A stretch of 64,000 nucleotides of DNA from Hansfordia pulvinata (lineage: Eukaryota > Ascomycota > Sordariomycetes > Xylariales): assembly GCA_006538405.1 (NCBI GenBank), contig BJKQ01000019.1, forward strand, positions 186,001 through 250,000, written 5' to 3'. Under the pieces are notes generated by a model that was given only the letters and a program-made list of their open reading frames with translations, made no database searches and was not told the DNA's origin. Shown one piece after another: positions 22,397-33,358 of the stretch (the first letter of the stretch is position 1; each line of letters begins with the position of its first letter). The position numbers were made by a program, and so were the translations under genes.

Positions 22397-23760
22397 ATGC
22401 GCTTCACCCTCGCGGCCCTGCTCGCCTGCGGGCCTCTGGCCCTGGCCAGCCCCGTGGCCCGCGGCGACGTGGCGGACCGCATCTTCGACGCCATCTACAG
22501 CAAGGTGTACCACGACCCCCGGTTCGCGGACGAGCCGAAGCACGTGGAGCCGTTCCTGGGCAACATCAAGAAGGCCGTGGCCGCGGACGAGCCGGTGCGC
22601 ATGTTCCTGCCGGCGTTCCCGGACAAGAGCCGGGCCGTGGGCGTCAAGGTGCTCGGCTTGCTGCCGGACCGCGGCGAGGAGATTGCGCTGCAGACGCTCA
22701 ACTCGATTGCCGAGTCGGTCACGGAGGTCTACCCGCGCGGCGCCGAGGTGTTGCTGGCCGCGGACGGCCTCGTCTTCAATGGTAGGTCCCCGCCCCGCCC
22801 CGCCCGCCCCGCTCCGAGCCAGACCCGAAAGGTAAAGCTGGTGCTACTGATGCTGACGACGCCGCAGACGTCTTGAACGTGAAACCGGAGACGGTGTGGG
22901 AATACACCCAGGAGGTCGAGGGGATGATCAAGAGGAACAGGCTGTCCAACGTCAGGATTGTGCAGCCGCAGGAGCTGCTGCCCGCGGACGAGCTCGAGGA
23001 CGCCAACTTCAAGCGGCAGGTCTTGCGGTTCCGCCGGTTCAGGGACCGCAAGGACTGGATGGACACGGCGGACCAGACGCGCCAGTACTTCGTCGACCAC
23101 TTTGGCAAGACGAAGGCCCAGATCGAGGATGAGATCGCCGCCGACCCCAACACCAAGTCGACGTACGTCGGGTTCAAGGAGTGGCTGAACACGGAGGTGC
23201 AGGCCGACAGGGGCTCCAAGTCGAAGAAGCAGTGGGAGAAGTACAGGGGCGTGGTCGCCAAGAACATGATGATCCGGTCCGAGGTGTTTACCAATGCGCT
23301 TCTGGCGCTCCGGTGGGTGCCTCTTTGACTTTGCTTGACTCTGCGATGCTGACTACTCCGCAGCCCCACCTACGTCCGCCTCTCGAGCCACCCGTCCAAC
23401 CTCAAGGGCAAGCTGTCGATCCAGCTGATCCCGCAGGACGTCGGCGGCCGCTTCCCGCCCAACCCGTGGTCGTCGGCCGTCGTCGAGTTCAACGACGGCA
23501 GCATCCGCAGCACTTACGAGAAGGAGCTCAAGGCCGCCGGCGTCAGCTACGAGGTCAAGCACGAGCACGGGCGCCCGTGGTACATCAAGGCCGACGGCTG
23601 GTGGAGCACCAAGAAGAACGCGCCCGTCCGGGAGGAGCCCGACGGCAACGAGTCCTCCGCGGCCGAGTCCTCCGCGGCCGAGTCGTCCACCGACGACGCC
23701 AGCGGCTCGTCCTCCGACTCGGACGCCGGCGGCAAGACCCTGATGCGAGCCAAGCTGTGA
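22397..23760 (+). CDS. DIT1/PvcA (isocyanide synthase) family protein with signal peptide, 408 aa
   Basis: The protein belongs to the pyoverdine/dityrosine biosynthesis (DIT1_PvcA) family, whose studied members convert an amino-acid amine to an isonitrile or formyl group. Seen: FLPAFPDKS, KVLGLLPDRGEEIALQTLN, VYPRGAEVLLAADGLVFND, VWEYTQEVEGM and VRLSSHPSNLKGKLSIQL. A clear N-terminal signal peptide (MRFTLAALLACGPLALAS) precedes the domain, which is odd for an enzyme family known as cytosolic. The C-terminus is a Ser/Asp/Glu-rich tail with an AAESS repeat. No TauD-type oxygenase domain is fused. Exons: 22397-22781, 22868-23312 and 23364-23760 (introns 86 and 51 nt). The second donor is GTGGGT, slightly weak. 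No other biosynthetic gene is adjacent, so the substrate is unknown. Confidence 0.8.
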
Positions 23761-26590
23761 GACGGCGAGCCGAGCTGGCGAGGTGAGGTGAGCAGCGGGG
23801 TGGTGAGACGGCGAGGCTGTGGGGCTGTAGCTGGCGGCGCCACAGGGGCGATTGTGAGGATGACTGTACAATAACGGGCCACGGCCAGCATCGCTGGTTT
23901 CGGTGACTGTAACAACAGGCTACGGCCGCGAACCACTTGGGGCATGGCATTTGCATCGGGGCGGCATAGCATAGCATAGCATCACGGGGGCTCGACTTGA
24001 TTTGGGACGTTAGCTTTGATTTTGAACCGAAAACAGGGGCGGGAAAGGAAAAGGAAATGAAGGGAAAACGGAAAACAATGATAGACCTAGACATAATAGA
24101 CATAGACACAGAACAGGCAAGACAGGACGGCCTCTGGGCATACTCGCACGACGTTCACATGCAGATCGTGGGCCACTCACATGTGCGAGTAGTCGCGGCG
24201 GCGGGCAGGGCCGCGGCCCGGGAAAAACCGCCGAAACGCACCCAACGTGGCCGACGCGCCGAGGGCAGGGCATCGCGTCGAGCTGTCGTGGGAGCCGATC
24301 CGCCGGACTGCCTCCGCCTCGAAGCGTCGCGGGCAGCCTCGGTCGCCTCGACGCGCTGCCGGCTGCCCGACGCGCTGCCGGCAGCCTCCGGCACCTCGAA
24401 GCGCCGCCGTGTTGAGGCCAGAACGAGTGAGGGGCGGCGGTGGCGTACCGATCTTGGGCTCGCTGGTGGCGAGTCGTGCCACGGTTGTCGTCATGGGAGG
24501 GGCGTGTCTTGGGTAGAAGCACCGGGAGAACTCCCCCGTAGGATCTAAAGCATCGGCCACAGCCGCTGCTCGGGTGAAGGGGCGGTTTCGGGAGAGCCCC
24601 GCCTACGTCACGTGACTTGACGTGTCCGAGTCCGCTTCAGACGTTGCCTTGCATCCTTCATCGCCCCGGTACAGGCATGCACCCCTCGCCGCCACGCAGA
24701 GCTGCCCACCGAACCGAGAATCTGTGGATTCGGCTGCATGACGAGGCAGCGTCCGTGCTGTCCCGTGGGGAGACTGAGGCCCACGCGCCTCACCACCCAG
24801 ACCTCCCTCGAGCCACGCCACAGACGGTCCCGCAGCTGGTCTGACGGCAATGCGACGTCCGGCTACAGATGGCCGTAGACGCCTCCGACATACGGACCAA
24901 CTCAGGGTCCGGTCAGCAGCCAGGGTCGGTTTCACGAGGGCTGTGGAGAGGCGGCGTCATTGGCTGGGTCAGTTCCTCGGAATGCGACCCCGCGGCGTGC
25001 CTTGCTGGGCGTTCACGAGCCAGAGCCAGACTGACCGACCCGGCTCGGCAGCTATAGCATGACGGCTGTCGACCGGGATCGCGAGGACGAGCCGAGAGCC
25101 TCAGCCGACTGGTGCTGAAGTCCGACTGGTGCTGTAATTCCTGGTGCTGTAGTCCGACTGGTGCTGTAATTCCTGGTGCCGTAATCCGACTGGTGCTGCA
25201 ATTCGACTGGTGCTGTGCTGCGACCGGCCACAGCTACTGCAGCAGACGCCTGGCAGGTCGACGTCGTCAACCCCAGACCAAGCCCGGGGCCCCGCCATTG
25301 GCCCCGAATGGCCAGGCAATCCGTTAGTGATGGCCATGATCAATGAGTTGCGGTCCGGGGCACTATCAGGGGGCCCACTTTACAGGCGTCGAGATCCGAT
25401 AACGCAAGCGCTACTCCACGGACCCGCTGGCAGGCGTGCAGCGAGGCCCTCGCACGTCGCGACTTGTCCGGCCGGCGGGCTTTACGGAGCGGAGATTGAG
25501 ATGGGCGTCGGGACAGCAGCACAGGAGGGGTGGCCGCTGCTCCCAGCTGATGGGAGAGGTGTCCCCGGGATGATCCGCGAGGTGGTATTCGCTGCTTGGG
25601 GTTGTTTGCTCGCATGGCAGCATGGTGTTGCGATGCGCCGGTGGTGGCATGGCTGGGAAGCTGGACGACGCGTCGCATCAGCACACAGGCTGCGAAGCCG
25701 GAGGTGCAGAGCGAGAGGTGGAGCGGTGGCGTGTTGCGGAGTGGTACGAGTCGGTCGTGGTGGGCCGTGGGGAGCGGCTGCCGGATACCGCTCGATGCGC
25801 GCCCGTCAATCGAGGTCATGATCCTTTGATCCTCAGCCGCGATTCTGGCGCTGTCTCAGCTGGGGCGGGCTGGACTGGGCTGCTTGGGCGAGCTAGCTGT
25901 GTGGTCCAGAGCGCGGTGTTGAAGCCGTCCCCCGGATCGATGTCGTGCTCTCGTGGGTATAGGTGAATGTCGTGCTCGGAGGTCCAAAGTCGCCGATCCG
26001 CGCGCTGGTGGGCGAACAAGGTTCGGCTGCACCGGCTGCACCTGGGGACTGGGCACTGGGACCTGACCCGGTACTGGACGTGCCTGGGCCTGCGCTGCGC
26101 TGCGTTGTCGGCCCTGGCACGGCGGGCGTGGTCGCAAGCGTGAGCAGGGCTGATTATTCATGAGCGGCTTTCCTCTGTTGGAGACTCCGACAATCTATCC
26201 GACACGAGCCTGGGCTGCTCTTGATAAACCCGCCATCCCCGCGGTCTGGCCGTGATCTGTGAAACGACTCTCCTGTCCGTCCTTCATCCTCGTCACTGTC
26301 CCTGCGTGCACAATCGCCGTCCGTCGTAAACACCTCATTCCGGCTCGCCCCTTGCTTCTTCCGTCGCCCCCGGTACCTCGACGCCCCGCACTACGCCGCA
26401 TCAGCACAAGTACAGGTCCAGCTCCAGGTACCTGCCTGCAGTCACAGCTACTCGTACGAGTACACCGCGCGAAAAAATAATCCCTCCGACGAGCACTTCC
26501 GATTCCTTCCGCCTTTCCCATTGTCGTCGTCACCACCACACCCACATCGTCACCACCACACGCACAACATCACCACCACCACTCTCCACA
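23761..26590. other. 2.8-kb intergenic region
   Basis: I find no supportable gene. Overlapping open frames on both strands at 24010-24560 and 25340-25820 have no motifs and no intron structure. A minisatellite lies at 25109-25217. Positions 26270-26590 are C/T- and CA-rich and probably form the promoter and leader of KGD4. Confidence 0.55.
25109..25217. repeat. Diverged 15-16-bp minisatellite
   Basis: Six to seven copies built on the motif ctggtgctgtaattc or ctggtgctgtagtccga. Confidence 0.8.
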
Positions 26591-27053
26591 ATGCAGTCCA
26601 CGCGCATCCTCGCCCAGGCCGCGCACGCCGCCGAGCGCACCCCCCTCATCCGCTTCATCGGCAAGCGCAACATCCCCAGTACGTCGCACCACCCTCTGCG
26701 TGTTGCGAGTCGACGCCCCCAACCCAACCAACACCCGCTAACCCTGCCCAGGCCACGTCGACCACACCCCGATGCCGCACCCGGCGTCGCCCACCGGCCA
26801 CCTGCCGCCGTCCTTCACGGCGTCGCCCGGCAACAGCCACGCCAACTTCAGCTCGTACCGCAGCACCGTCCAGCTGCACGGCCCGCTCAACCGCACCATC
26901 GGCTCGCAGCCCGGGGCCAAGCTCGGCCCCGTCGAGGCCCCGGCCGGCGTCTCCTTCGACCGCTCCCAGCTGCCCGCCCGCTTCCGCCGCACCCCGCTGG
27001 ACGCCCGCGAGATCGAGGCCGTCGAGACGGGCGGCGCCGCCCTTTTTGGTTGA
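26591..27053 (+). CDS. KGD4: KGD4/YMR31, small subunit of mitochondrial 2-oxoglutarate dehydrogenase
   Basis: A short mitochondrial protein (129 aa) of the Kgd4/MRPS36 family, once annotated as ribosomal protein YMR-31. It tethers the E3 component (Lpd1) to the 2-oxoglutarate dehydrogenase core of the TCA cycle. Evidence: an amphipathic, Arg-containing N-terminus (MQSTRILAQAAHAAERTPLI), the family signature RTPLIRFIGKR followed by HVDHTPMPHPASPTG, and the usual length. Exons: 26591-26678 and 26752-27053. The 73-nt intron has a GTACGT donor and a GCTAAC branch site, and the join gives an AGC codon. There is no frameshift. Confidence 0.85.
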
Positions 27054-28136
27054 GCGGGCGCTCCCCGGGGTGGGGGGCCACGCTGGCCCCGGGCGTCAGT
27101 TGGGGCGGGAGACGAGTTCGGGAGGAGATGTCCGGGGTGTCGGCACGGCTCGACGTGCGATGCTTGACGCAGACGGCGCTCGACGCACGACTGCTTGACG
27201 CACCAGGACTACACGACGACACGACGCATCCCAGATGCATTCATACCCATCGAGCACATGATCCCTCCGCTCGCACGTGCCGCAGGCCGTGGCACGTCGG
27301 GCACCACAGCGGAACCTGTGGAGCAGCTGTACATTCATCGCGGCGGACGCCAGCCAGACTGGCAGGGGCGGAGGCTGCTGTCGGCGTCTTGGGCGTGCCA
27401 GTGACGCGGCGGGCGTGCCAGTGACGCGGCGTGCCGGTGCGACTCCCGCTCAACGCGGGACGGATGATGGGCGGCGTTTTAAAAGTGGCTTTGCCGGACG
27501 AGGGAGCTAGCACAGCACAGCACAGCATAGCATAGCGCGACGCGGTAGAGCAGAGCACTCGTGCGCAGGGCCGTGACAAGCCGCCGGGACGAGGCGCGGA
27601 TGCCACGCTTCGTGGTGCTTGTATGATTGGTGTAGCTCGATAACATTCATTATGTTGCATGTGCTGTTGGAGCGTGAACGGTCGTTAGCGTGAATGTGCT
27701 ATCGGAAGCGTGAACGTGCCATTGCGTGAACGTGCTATTGGAAGCGTGAATGTGGGGTTGGAAGCGTGAAGCTCGGGATGAGCTGTGAGGCTTAGTCTGG
27801 CTCGTCTGCTGCAGCTCGTCCATTGGGTTCGAGGCAGTGCACCTGCGGGGCTCGACCCTGGTCTGCTGTCTGTATCGCCAGCCCACAAATGCTCCGACGG
27901 TTGGTCCGATCCCCGCTCCGGGTGCTCCGACTTGTCTCCGATTCCTATCCAAGTTGGCCGCGTCCTTCTCCGTCCCCGTGCTCCGTCTACATCGGTGTCC
28001 GTTCTCCGTCTACATCAGTGCTCCGTCTCCACCGGTGTTCGTTCTCCGTCTGCCTCGGCGTCCGTTCTCCATTCTCCGTTCTGCACCCGCCGTCTCCATT
28101 CTGCACCCGCTGTCTCCGTTCTTCGTCCCCCACCCC
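27054..28136. other. Intergenic region upstream of the HET gene
   Basis: I see no gene. Positions 27668-27770 hold five copies of a gaagcgtgaacgtg-like repeat. Positions 27950-28130 hold pyrimidine-rich ctccgtctacatc-type repeats directly before the HET start codon. Confidence 0.6.
27668..27770. repeat. Imperfect repeat with core gaagcgtgaacgtg
   Basis: Five to six diverged copies with spacing of 15-25 bases. Confidence 0.7.
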
Positions 28137-30100
28137 ATGTGGCTCATCAACACCAGCTCCCTCCAGCTGGAGCACTTCCAAAGCCACACCGAGGTCTTGT
28201 ACGCCATCCTCAGCCACACCTGGGAGCCCGGGCAGGAGGTGACCTTTGAAGAGCTGCGCTCGGGCGACCCGGGGGCGCGCGCCAAGGCGGGCTACGCCAA
28301 GATCGTGCAGGCCTGCCGGGTCGCCGCGGGCCACCAGCTGCAGTGGGCGTGGGTGGACACGTGCTGCATCGACAAGAGCAGCAGCGCCGAGCTGTCCGAG
28401 GCCATCAACTCCATGTTCCAGTGGTACGCGTCGGCGCAGGTCTGCTACGCGTTCCTGTCCGACTGGGCAGCAGATGCCGCCGACGGCGACGCCACTGACG
28501 AACCCTTCGACCGCTGCCGGTGGTTCACCCGCGGCTGGACGCTGCAGGAGCTCGTGGCGCCGTCGCAGATGCTCTTCTTCGACGCGGGCTGGCGGCGGCG
28601 GGGCGCCAAGTCGGAGCCCGCGACGCTGGCGGCGCTGGCGCGGCGGACCGGGATCGACGAGGAGGTGCTTCGGGGGGAGGGGGGCGGGATCCACGCGCTG
28701 CACGCCGTGCCCGTGGGCCGCCGGCTGTCGTGGGCGGCGTGGCGGGCCACGACGCGCGTCGAGGACCAGGCGTACTGCCTGCTGGGCCTGGTCGGGGTCA
28801 ACATGCCGCTGCTGTACGGAGAGGGGCCAGGGCGTTCGTGCGCCTGCAGCAGGAGGTGTGCCGCCAGAGGCCCGACCTGTCGCTGTTCGCGTGGACGGCC
28901 TCGGTGGCGCGGTACGGCGACGATGACGGCGACGATGGCGGCGACGATGGCGGCGACGATGGCGGCGACGATGACGACGACGACGATGGCGGCGGCGGCG
29001 GCGGCGGCGGGGCGGACGCCGTCTACTCGGGGCTGTTCGCGCCGACGCCGTCCGAGTTCCTCTCGTGCCGCGACCTCGTGCCCACGGCGCGGGCGGGCGA
29101 GGGGTACGGCGGCGAGTTCCGGGTGACGAACCGCGGGGTGTGTCTGGAAGATATGGACCTGTTTGTCGACGATTATGCCAGGACGCTCATCCCGCTGGAC
29201 CACCGGCACGGGACGCGGCGGGCCCGCGGCGGGACGACGCGGCAGCCCGCGCCGCTCGCGTCGCTGTACCTGCGGGTGGAGAAGGTGGCGGGTGGGTACG
29301 TGCGGCGGAACCCGGGGAATCTCTACGCGCTCGAGGACGCGCACCTGACGACGGTGCAGATTGTGGTGCACAGCCGGAACATGGTCTTTGACCGGGCGGG
29401 GGGCGACATCGGCCCCACAGAGGTGGCGAGGCTCCGGCCGCCGCTCCGGATGTACGTGGCGTCGGAGCTGCGGGCGGCGGAGGCCGAGCGGATCCGCCGC
29501 CAGCGCGCGGGCATGCTGGTGTTGATCCAGCCCGACACGTCGCTGGTGTGCGCGCGCAACGACGACGTGTGGGACGCGATCGAGGGATCCCTGCTTCCGT
29601 ACGCGGTCCAGGGGTCCCTGCTGCCGTACGCGATCGAGGGGTCCCTGCTCCCGTACGCCGTGGACGGAAGCCGGTACGCCTGGCGCGGAGTGCTCGTGCT
29701 CCAGCCGTGGCGCGTCGGCGGCGCCGAGCCCTTTGCCCTCGCCGTGTCCGGGGAGGCCGGGCCGGCGCCGCGCTCGCTGGCGCTGCGGGTGCTGACTCAG
29801 GGCTCGCCGCAGTGGGCGAGTCTGATGCAGGAGGCGAGCCGGCTGCAGATGGGCCCGCACGCGAGGCGCCTGTGGCCCGAGCTGCGCACCAAGCCCTTCC
29901 GCGAGGCGCCGGGGGACTCGAGCCCCGGGGCGCACTTCTACTACTCGGACCCGCCGCTGAGGGTCGACCTGAGCGTGGAGTGGCCGCCCGAGTCGCCCCG
30001 TGTCTCGCTGGTTATCAGGGTCAAGAAGTCGCAGTTTGTTCCGCCCATGAAGCCGTGGTTCGGAGAGCCCGGCTGGGAACTGTGCCCGGACGACGCGTGA
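28137..30100 (+). CDS. HET-domain (heterokaryon incompatibility) protein, 654 aa
   Basis: HET domains trigger programmed cell death when incompatible fungal individuals fuse. The N-terminus is a textbook HET domain: YAILSHTWEPGQEVTFEEL, WAWVDTCCIDKSSSAELSEAINSMF, CYAFLSDW, WFTRGWTLQELVAPSQMLFFD and VEDQAYCLLGLVGVNMPLLYGEG. The C-terminal half is unassigned. It carries an acidic (GDD)n/D-run followed by a Gly run at about 28918-29010, and three 9-aa repeats based on GSLLPYA at about 29584-29670. The frame breaks right after LLYGEG; one missing G in the run at 28823-28826 restores GARAFVRLQQEV. The full length then divides by three exactly. The gene is intronless. A genuine null allele is possible, since HET loci often decay, but the same error type occurs across the window. 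Confidence 0.85.
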
Positions 30101-30138
30101 CGTCGGTGTGACGTGCCCAAGGGCCTTTGGAAGTTGTG

Positions 30139-30144
30139 AATAAA
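30139..30144 (+). terminator. Polyadenylation-type signal AATAAA of the HET gene
   Basis: AATAAA lies 39 bases after the HET stop codon, in the 71-base gap before the convergent monooxygenase gene. Confidence 0.45.
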
Positions 30145-30171
30145 GTGATATTAATCAGTACGTCAGTATAA

Positions 30172-32233
30172 TCAGTCTTGGTCTGCTACATCATTAACCC
30201 TCCCCGCCAGCCACTCGTCGTTCAGCCCGCGGTAGTCCGGCGGCAGATACGGCTCGGCCAGCTCGCGCAGCCAGCCGCGCTTGCGGTGCGGGTCGAGCCC
30301 GAGGTCGCGCTGCAGCACGTCCATGTACGGCAGGGCGTCGAAGATGAAGGCCGGCGCCCTGTCGGCGCCCCAGTCGCCCGGGTACCGCCACCGGCCGAAG
30401 CGCGAGTGCAGCGCCGTCTCGTACCGCAGCCTGTCCATGGCCTTCTCGTCCGTCGCCGCCTCCCGCAGCGGCCCGCCCTCCGACAGCTCGCCCGACAGGA
30501 ACGCGGCGATCCACAGCCCCTGCACGTGCGCCATCGGCAGCGTGCTGAACGAGGCCACCATGCCCGCGAACGCCGTGTCGCGCGCCGCCAGCAGCCGGGC
30601 GGACGCGGGCGCCGCGAACCGGTGCAGCATCCAGGGCGTCCGCGGCTCGCCGCGCAGGGGCACGTAGCCGTCGGGCAGCGCCGGCGGGTCGCGCAGGCGG
30701 GGGAACCGCGAGAGGATGTCCTCGTCGACGCGGCGCAGCAGGTCGTCGTCGTCGTCGTCCGCCGCCCCGTCGCACGGCAGGCCCAGCTCGCGCTCGATGC
30801 CCCGCGGCAGGAACTCGATGGGCGGGCGCTGCTCCCAGCCCGTGACGGCGACAAAGGCGTCCGACGCGACCTCGGTGCCGTCGGCCAGCCGGACGCAGGC
30901 GCCGGGCCCCAGGCGCTCGACCTCGGCGACGCGGACGCGCACCCGGCCGGAGCGCACGTGCGCCAGCAGGTCGCCGTCCTCGTAGTTGCGGATGCTGAAG
31001 CTGGGGCCCGCGAACATGGCGTTGCCCAGCCAGGGCCGCAGCAGCGCCGTCTCGTCCTTGTCCCTGTCGGCCTCGTCGGCGTACCCCATCAGGGCCAGCG
31101 CGTCGGCGCCGAGGACCCGCCAGAAGGCGTCGACCAGCGCGCGGCCCGCCCGCGTGCCGTGCAGCAGCCGGCGCGCCGTGGGGAAGCCGTCGGCGGCGCC
31201 CCAGACGCAGGGGCTGAGCCAGGTGAGGAAGCGCGTGGCTGCGTGGGGGCGAAGTCAGTCAGTCAGTCGTCGTCGAGGAGGAGAGCGGGCGGCGGCGGCG
31301 GCACTCACTGGTCAAGCCCTCGATCCACCGCTTCAGGGGCGTCACGAACGGCGGCGCCATCCAGCACGGCCCGCGGCCCGAGGCTGTTCACCGTCAGCCA
31401 GTCAGTATTCCCGCAGTGCAGTCCAAGACTACTCACGCCGCACGATCCAGTCCACCTCGACGCCGGCCTGCGCGTACGCGTACGCCGCGTCCCACGCGTA
31501 CTTGGACCCGCCCAGCACCGTCGCCCTCCGCGCCGTCCGCAGCGTGTGCGCGTGCCGCCCAAAGTCGCGCGCGTGGAACAGCGCCCCCGCATACCCCTCC
31601 TGCCCCGGCAGCCGCGGCATGACGGGCTGCGACGTGACGCCCGTGGCCACGATCAGCCTGCGCGCCAGCATGTGCCTCGTCACCGTGACCTCTTCGGTGT
31701 CGGCGTCGCCCGCGTGCCCCGGCCACAGCGCGTCCGCCGTCGCCTCCACCGTCAGCACCCACCCTCCCCCGGGCTGGTGCTCCGCGCGGACGACGCGGCT
31801 GCGCAGGCGCACCCGCCGGTCGATCCCGAACGCGGCCGCGTACGCCCGGAAGTAGGCGTGCGAGGCGGCGCCGGGGATGTGGCGGCCGGGCGCGACGCCG
31901 TCGTTCTTGTCAGTGTCGGTGTCGGTGTCCTCGTCCTCGTCCTCGTCCCCCCGGCCCTCCGCCAGGGCAGCCGCCAGCGGAAAGTCCGGGTACTCCCAGC
32001 TCCCCAGCAGGTTGTTGGTCTTGAGGTCCGGGTAGAGGCGCTCGCGGGCCCAGGTGCCGCCCAGAGACGCCTGCGCGTCGAGAATCGCCAACGAATGCTC
32101 CGGCTGCGTTGCCAGGTACTGCTTGGCCGCCGCAAGACCAAAGGGTCCTGTCGGGCGTGAGCGGGGCTGAGTCAGTGCGGGGAGAGGGAGGGGACTCACC
32201 GGCGCCCACGACGACGCAATCCAGCTCCTCCAT
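30172..32233 (-). CDS. FAD-dependent monooxygenase (FMO-like), 4 exons, 628 aa
   Basis: A flavin monooxygenase-like oxidoreductase with two Rossmann folds. The FAD site VVVGAGPFGLAAAKQYL is assembled across intron 1. The tail of the second, NAD(P)-type, site is GGSKYAWDAAYAYAQAG. Further family blocks are LGGTWARERLYPDLKTNN, LIVATGVTSQP, SGRGPCWMAPP and AFVAVTGWE. An acidic insert (EDEDEDTDTDTDK) is probably a surface loop. Exons (minus): 32233-32200, 32147-31437, 31383-31309 and 31238-30172. The introns are 52, 53 and 70 nt with GTGAGT donors, and the phases close to 629 codons. Substrate unknown. It is convergent with the HET gene (71 bp apart). I see no surrounding biosynthetic cluster. 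Confidence 0.87.
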
Positions 32234-32877
32234 GTCGGCCGCGAGTCTTGCGATGTCGTCGAGTAGTGAGATGGCTTTGGGGTGTCGGGGTCTGCAGTCT
32301 CGAGCGATGGGGAGCTGGACTATATCTACCGTCGGCGCCGACAGCATTGACGTCTCTGCCTGGCAGCTCCCTGCCGCCTGTGCGACCCTGGCACCTGTGC
32401 CTGTAAGCCACGGACCCCTACTGCGACCCGGCGAGGCGGGAGATTCCGGCTTCAACGTGGGAGCAGGTGCGCATCGCGAGCCGTGTTGGGCCAGCTTCCA
32501 CCCTGGCTGTCGAGGTTCGCGCCACCAGCCCCACGCAACGGTCGGCAGCAACGGTGCTGTTGTCTGTTGTGCAGCCGTCCGACCTGTCGCCGGCGTTCAT
32601 TGGCCGGCGTCCAGGTCTAGAACTGCCCGTTGGAGCTCGCGCCGACAGGAGTCCGGGGCGCCAGAGATTGCTAGCGACCCGCACCCCGGCCTGGTTCTCA
32701 GCTGGGGGTATTTATGGATGCGATGCCTGGTCTGTGTCCCGGCGGCCGTGCCCGTGGGTCGGCGCTGGGCCGAACTCAGGAACCCTGTAGTTCAGCCAGC
32801 GTCGCCTCAACACAGGCCTTTGCGTCAAGGTTGTCGACGCGAGTCTGTGCAAGACAGACTATCCGTGGGCGTTGGGT
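32234..32877. other. Intergenic region between two minus-strand genes
   Basis: Promoter of the monooxygenase gene and 3' flank of the RNase III-like gene. I see no gene or repeat. Confidence 0.6.
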
Positions 32878-33358
32878 TTATTGCAACACCCCCAGAGCCC
32901 TGGCACTCCTGTGGACGGCATCAAAGTCCCTGTGGGAATCAAGCCAAACCGCACCGAGGAGAGCCTCGACAGTGGTCGACATGGTTTTTCGGGATATACC
33001 CAATTCGAGAGGATCCTTGTAGACGATTTCGGCCAGGTCACGGCTGAGCCCAACCTGCGCAAGCTGGGCATTTGAGCCCCGATGTCCAATGACGTTTTGT
33101 GTCTCGTCTGACCGAGTTAGTTGTAGCCTTGGATGTTGGGAGGGCGGAATTACGAGTTGAAGAGCCGAGATTGTACTCCGAGTCGGCAAGCAGCAATCCC
33201 AGTATCTTGTCTCCGACGAGGGCCAATCGTCTGTTGCCGGTCTCGTCTCCGATACGTTGACATTCGTACGACCCAGCCGCAATGAGGGCCTCATCAGCTA
33301 GCCCGCGGTCTTCAAAGGTGTATTGCAGCTTGCGCTGGACAGAGTCGATGCGGTCCAT
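32878..33358 (-). CDS. Small degenerate RNase III-domain protein, 2 exons, 144 aa
   Basis: The protein is a stand-alone RNase III fold: LQYTFEDRGLADEALIAAGS, RLALVGDKILGLLLADSEY (the signature helix), NAQLAQVGLSRDL and STTVEALLGAVWLDSHRDFDAV. Compared with the catalytic signature LEFLGDAVL and DxxEA, the first Glu is Ala and the Asp three before the VEA Glu is Thr. The Asp of GDKIL and the Glu of VEAL remain. Cleavage activity is therefore doubtful. Exons (minus): 33358-33154 and 33107-32878. The 46-nt intron has GTAATT...ACTAAC...CAG. No dsRNA-binding domain is present. Codon use is clearly less GC-biased than in neighbouring genes. It could act as a scaffold or in mitochondrial ribosomes, but this is a guess. 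Confidence 0.72.

Noticed and set aside
24010..24560. Overlapping ORFs on both strands (127-183 codons)
   Set aside because: All are Arg/Ala/Ser-rich with no recognisable domain, intron or promoter pattern.
30178..32160. Plus-strand ORF (660 codons) across the monooxygenase gene
   Set aside because: It crosses the introns of the monooxygenase gene without interruption and has no motif. It is a GC-rich shadow.
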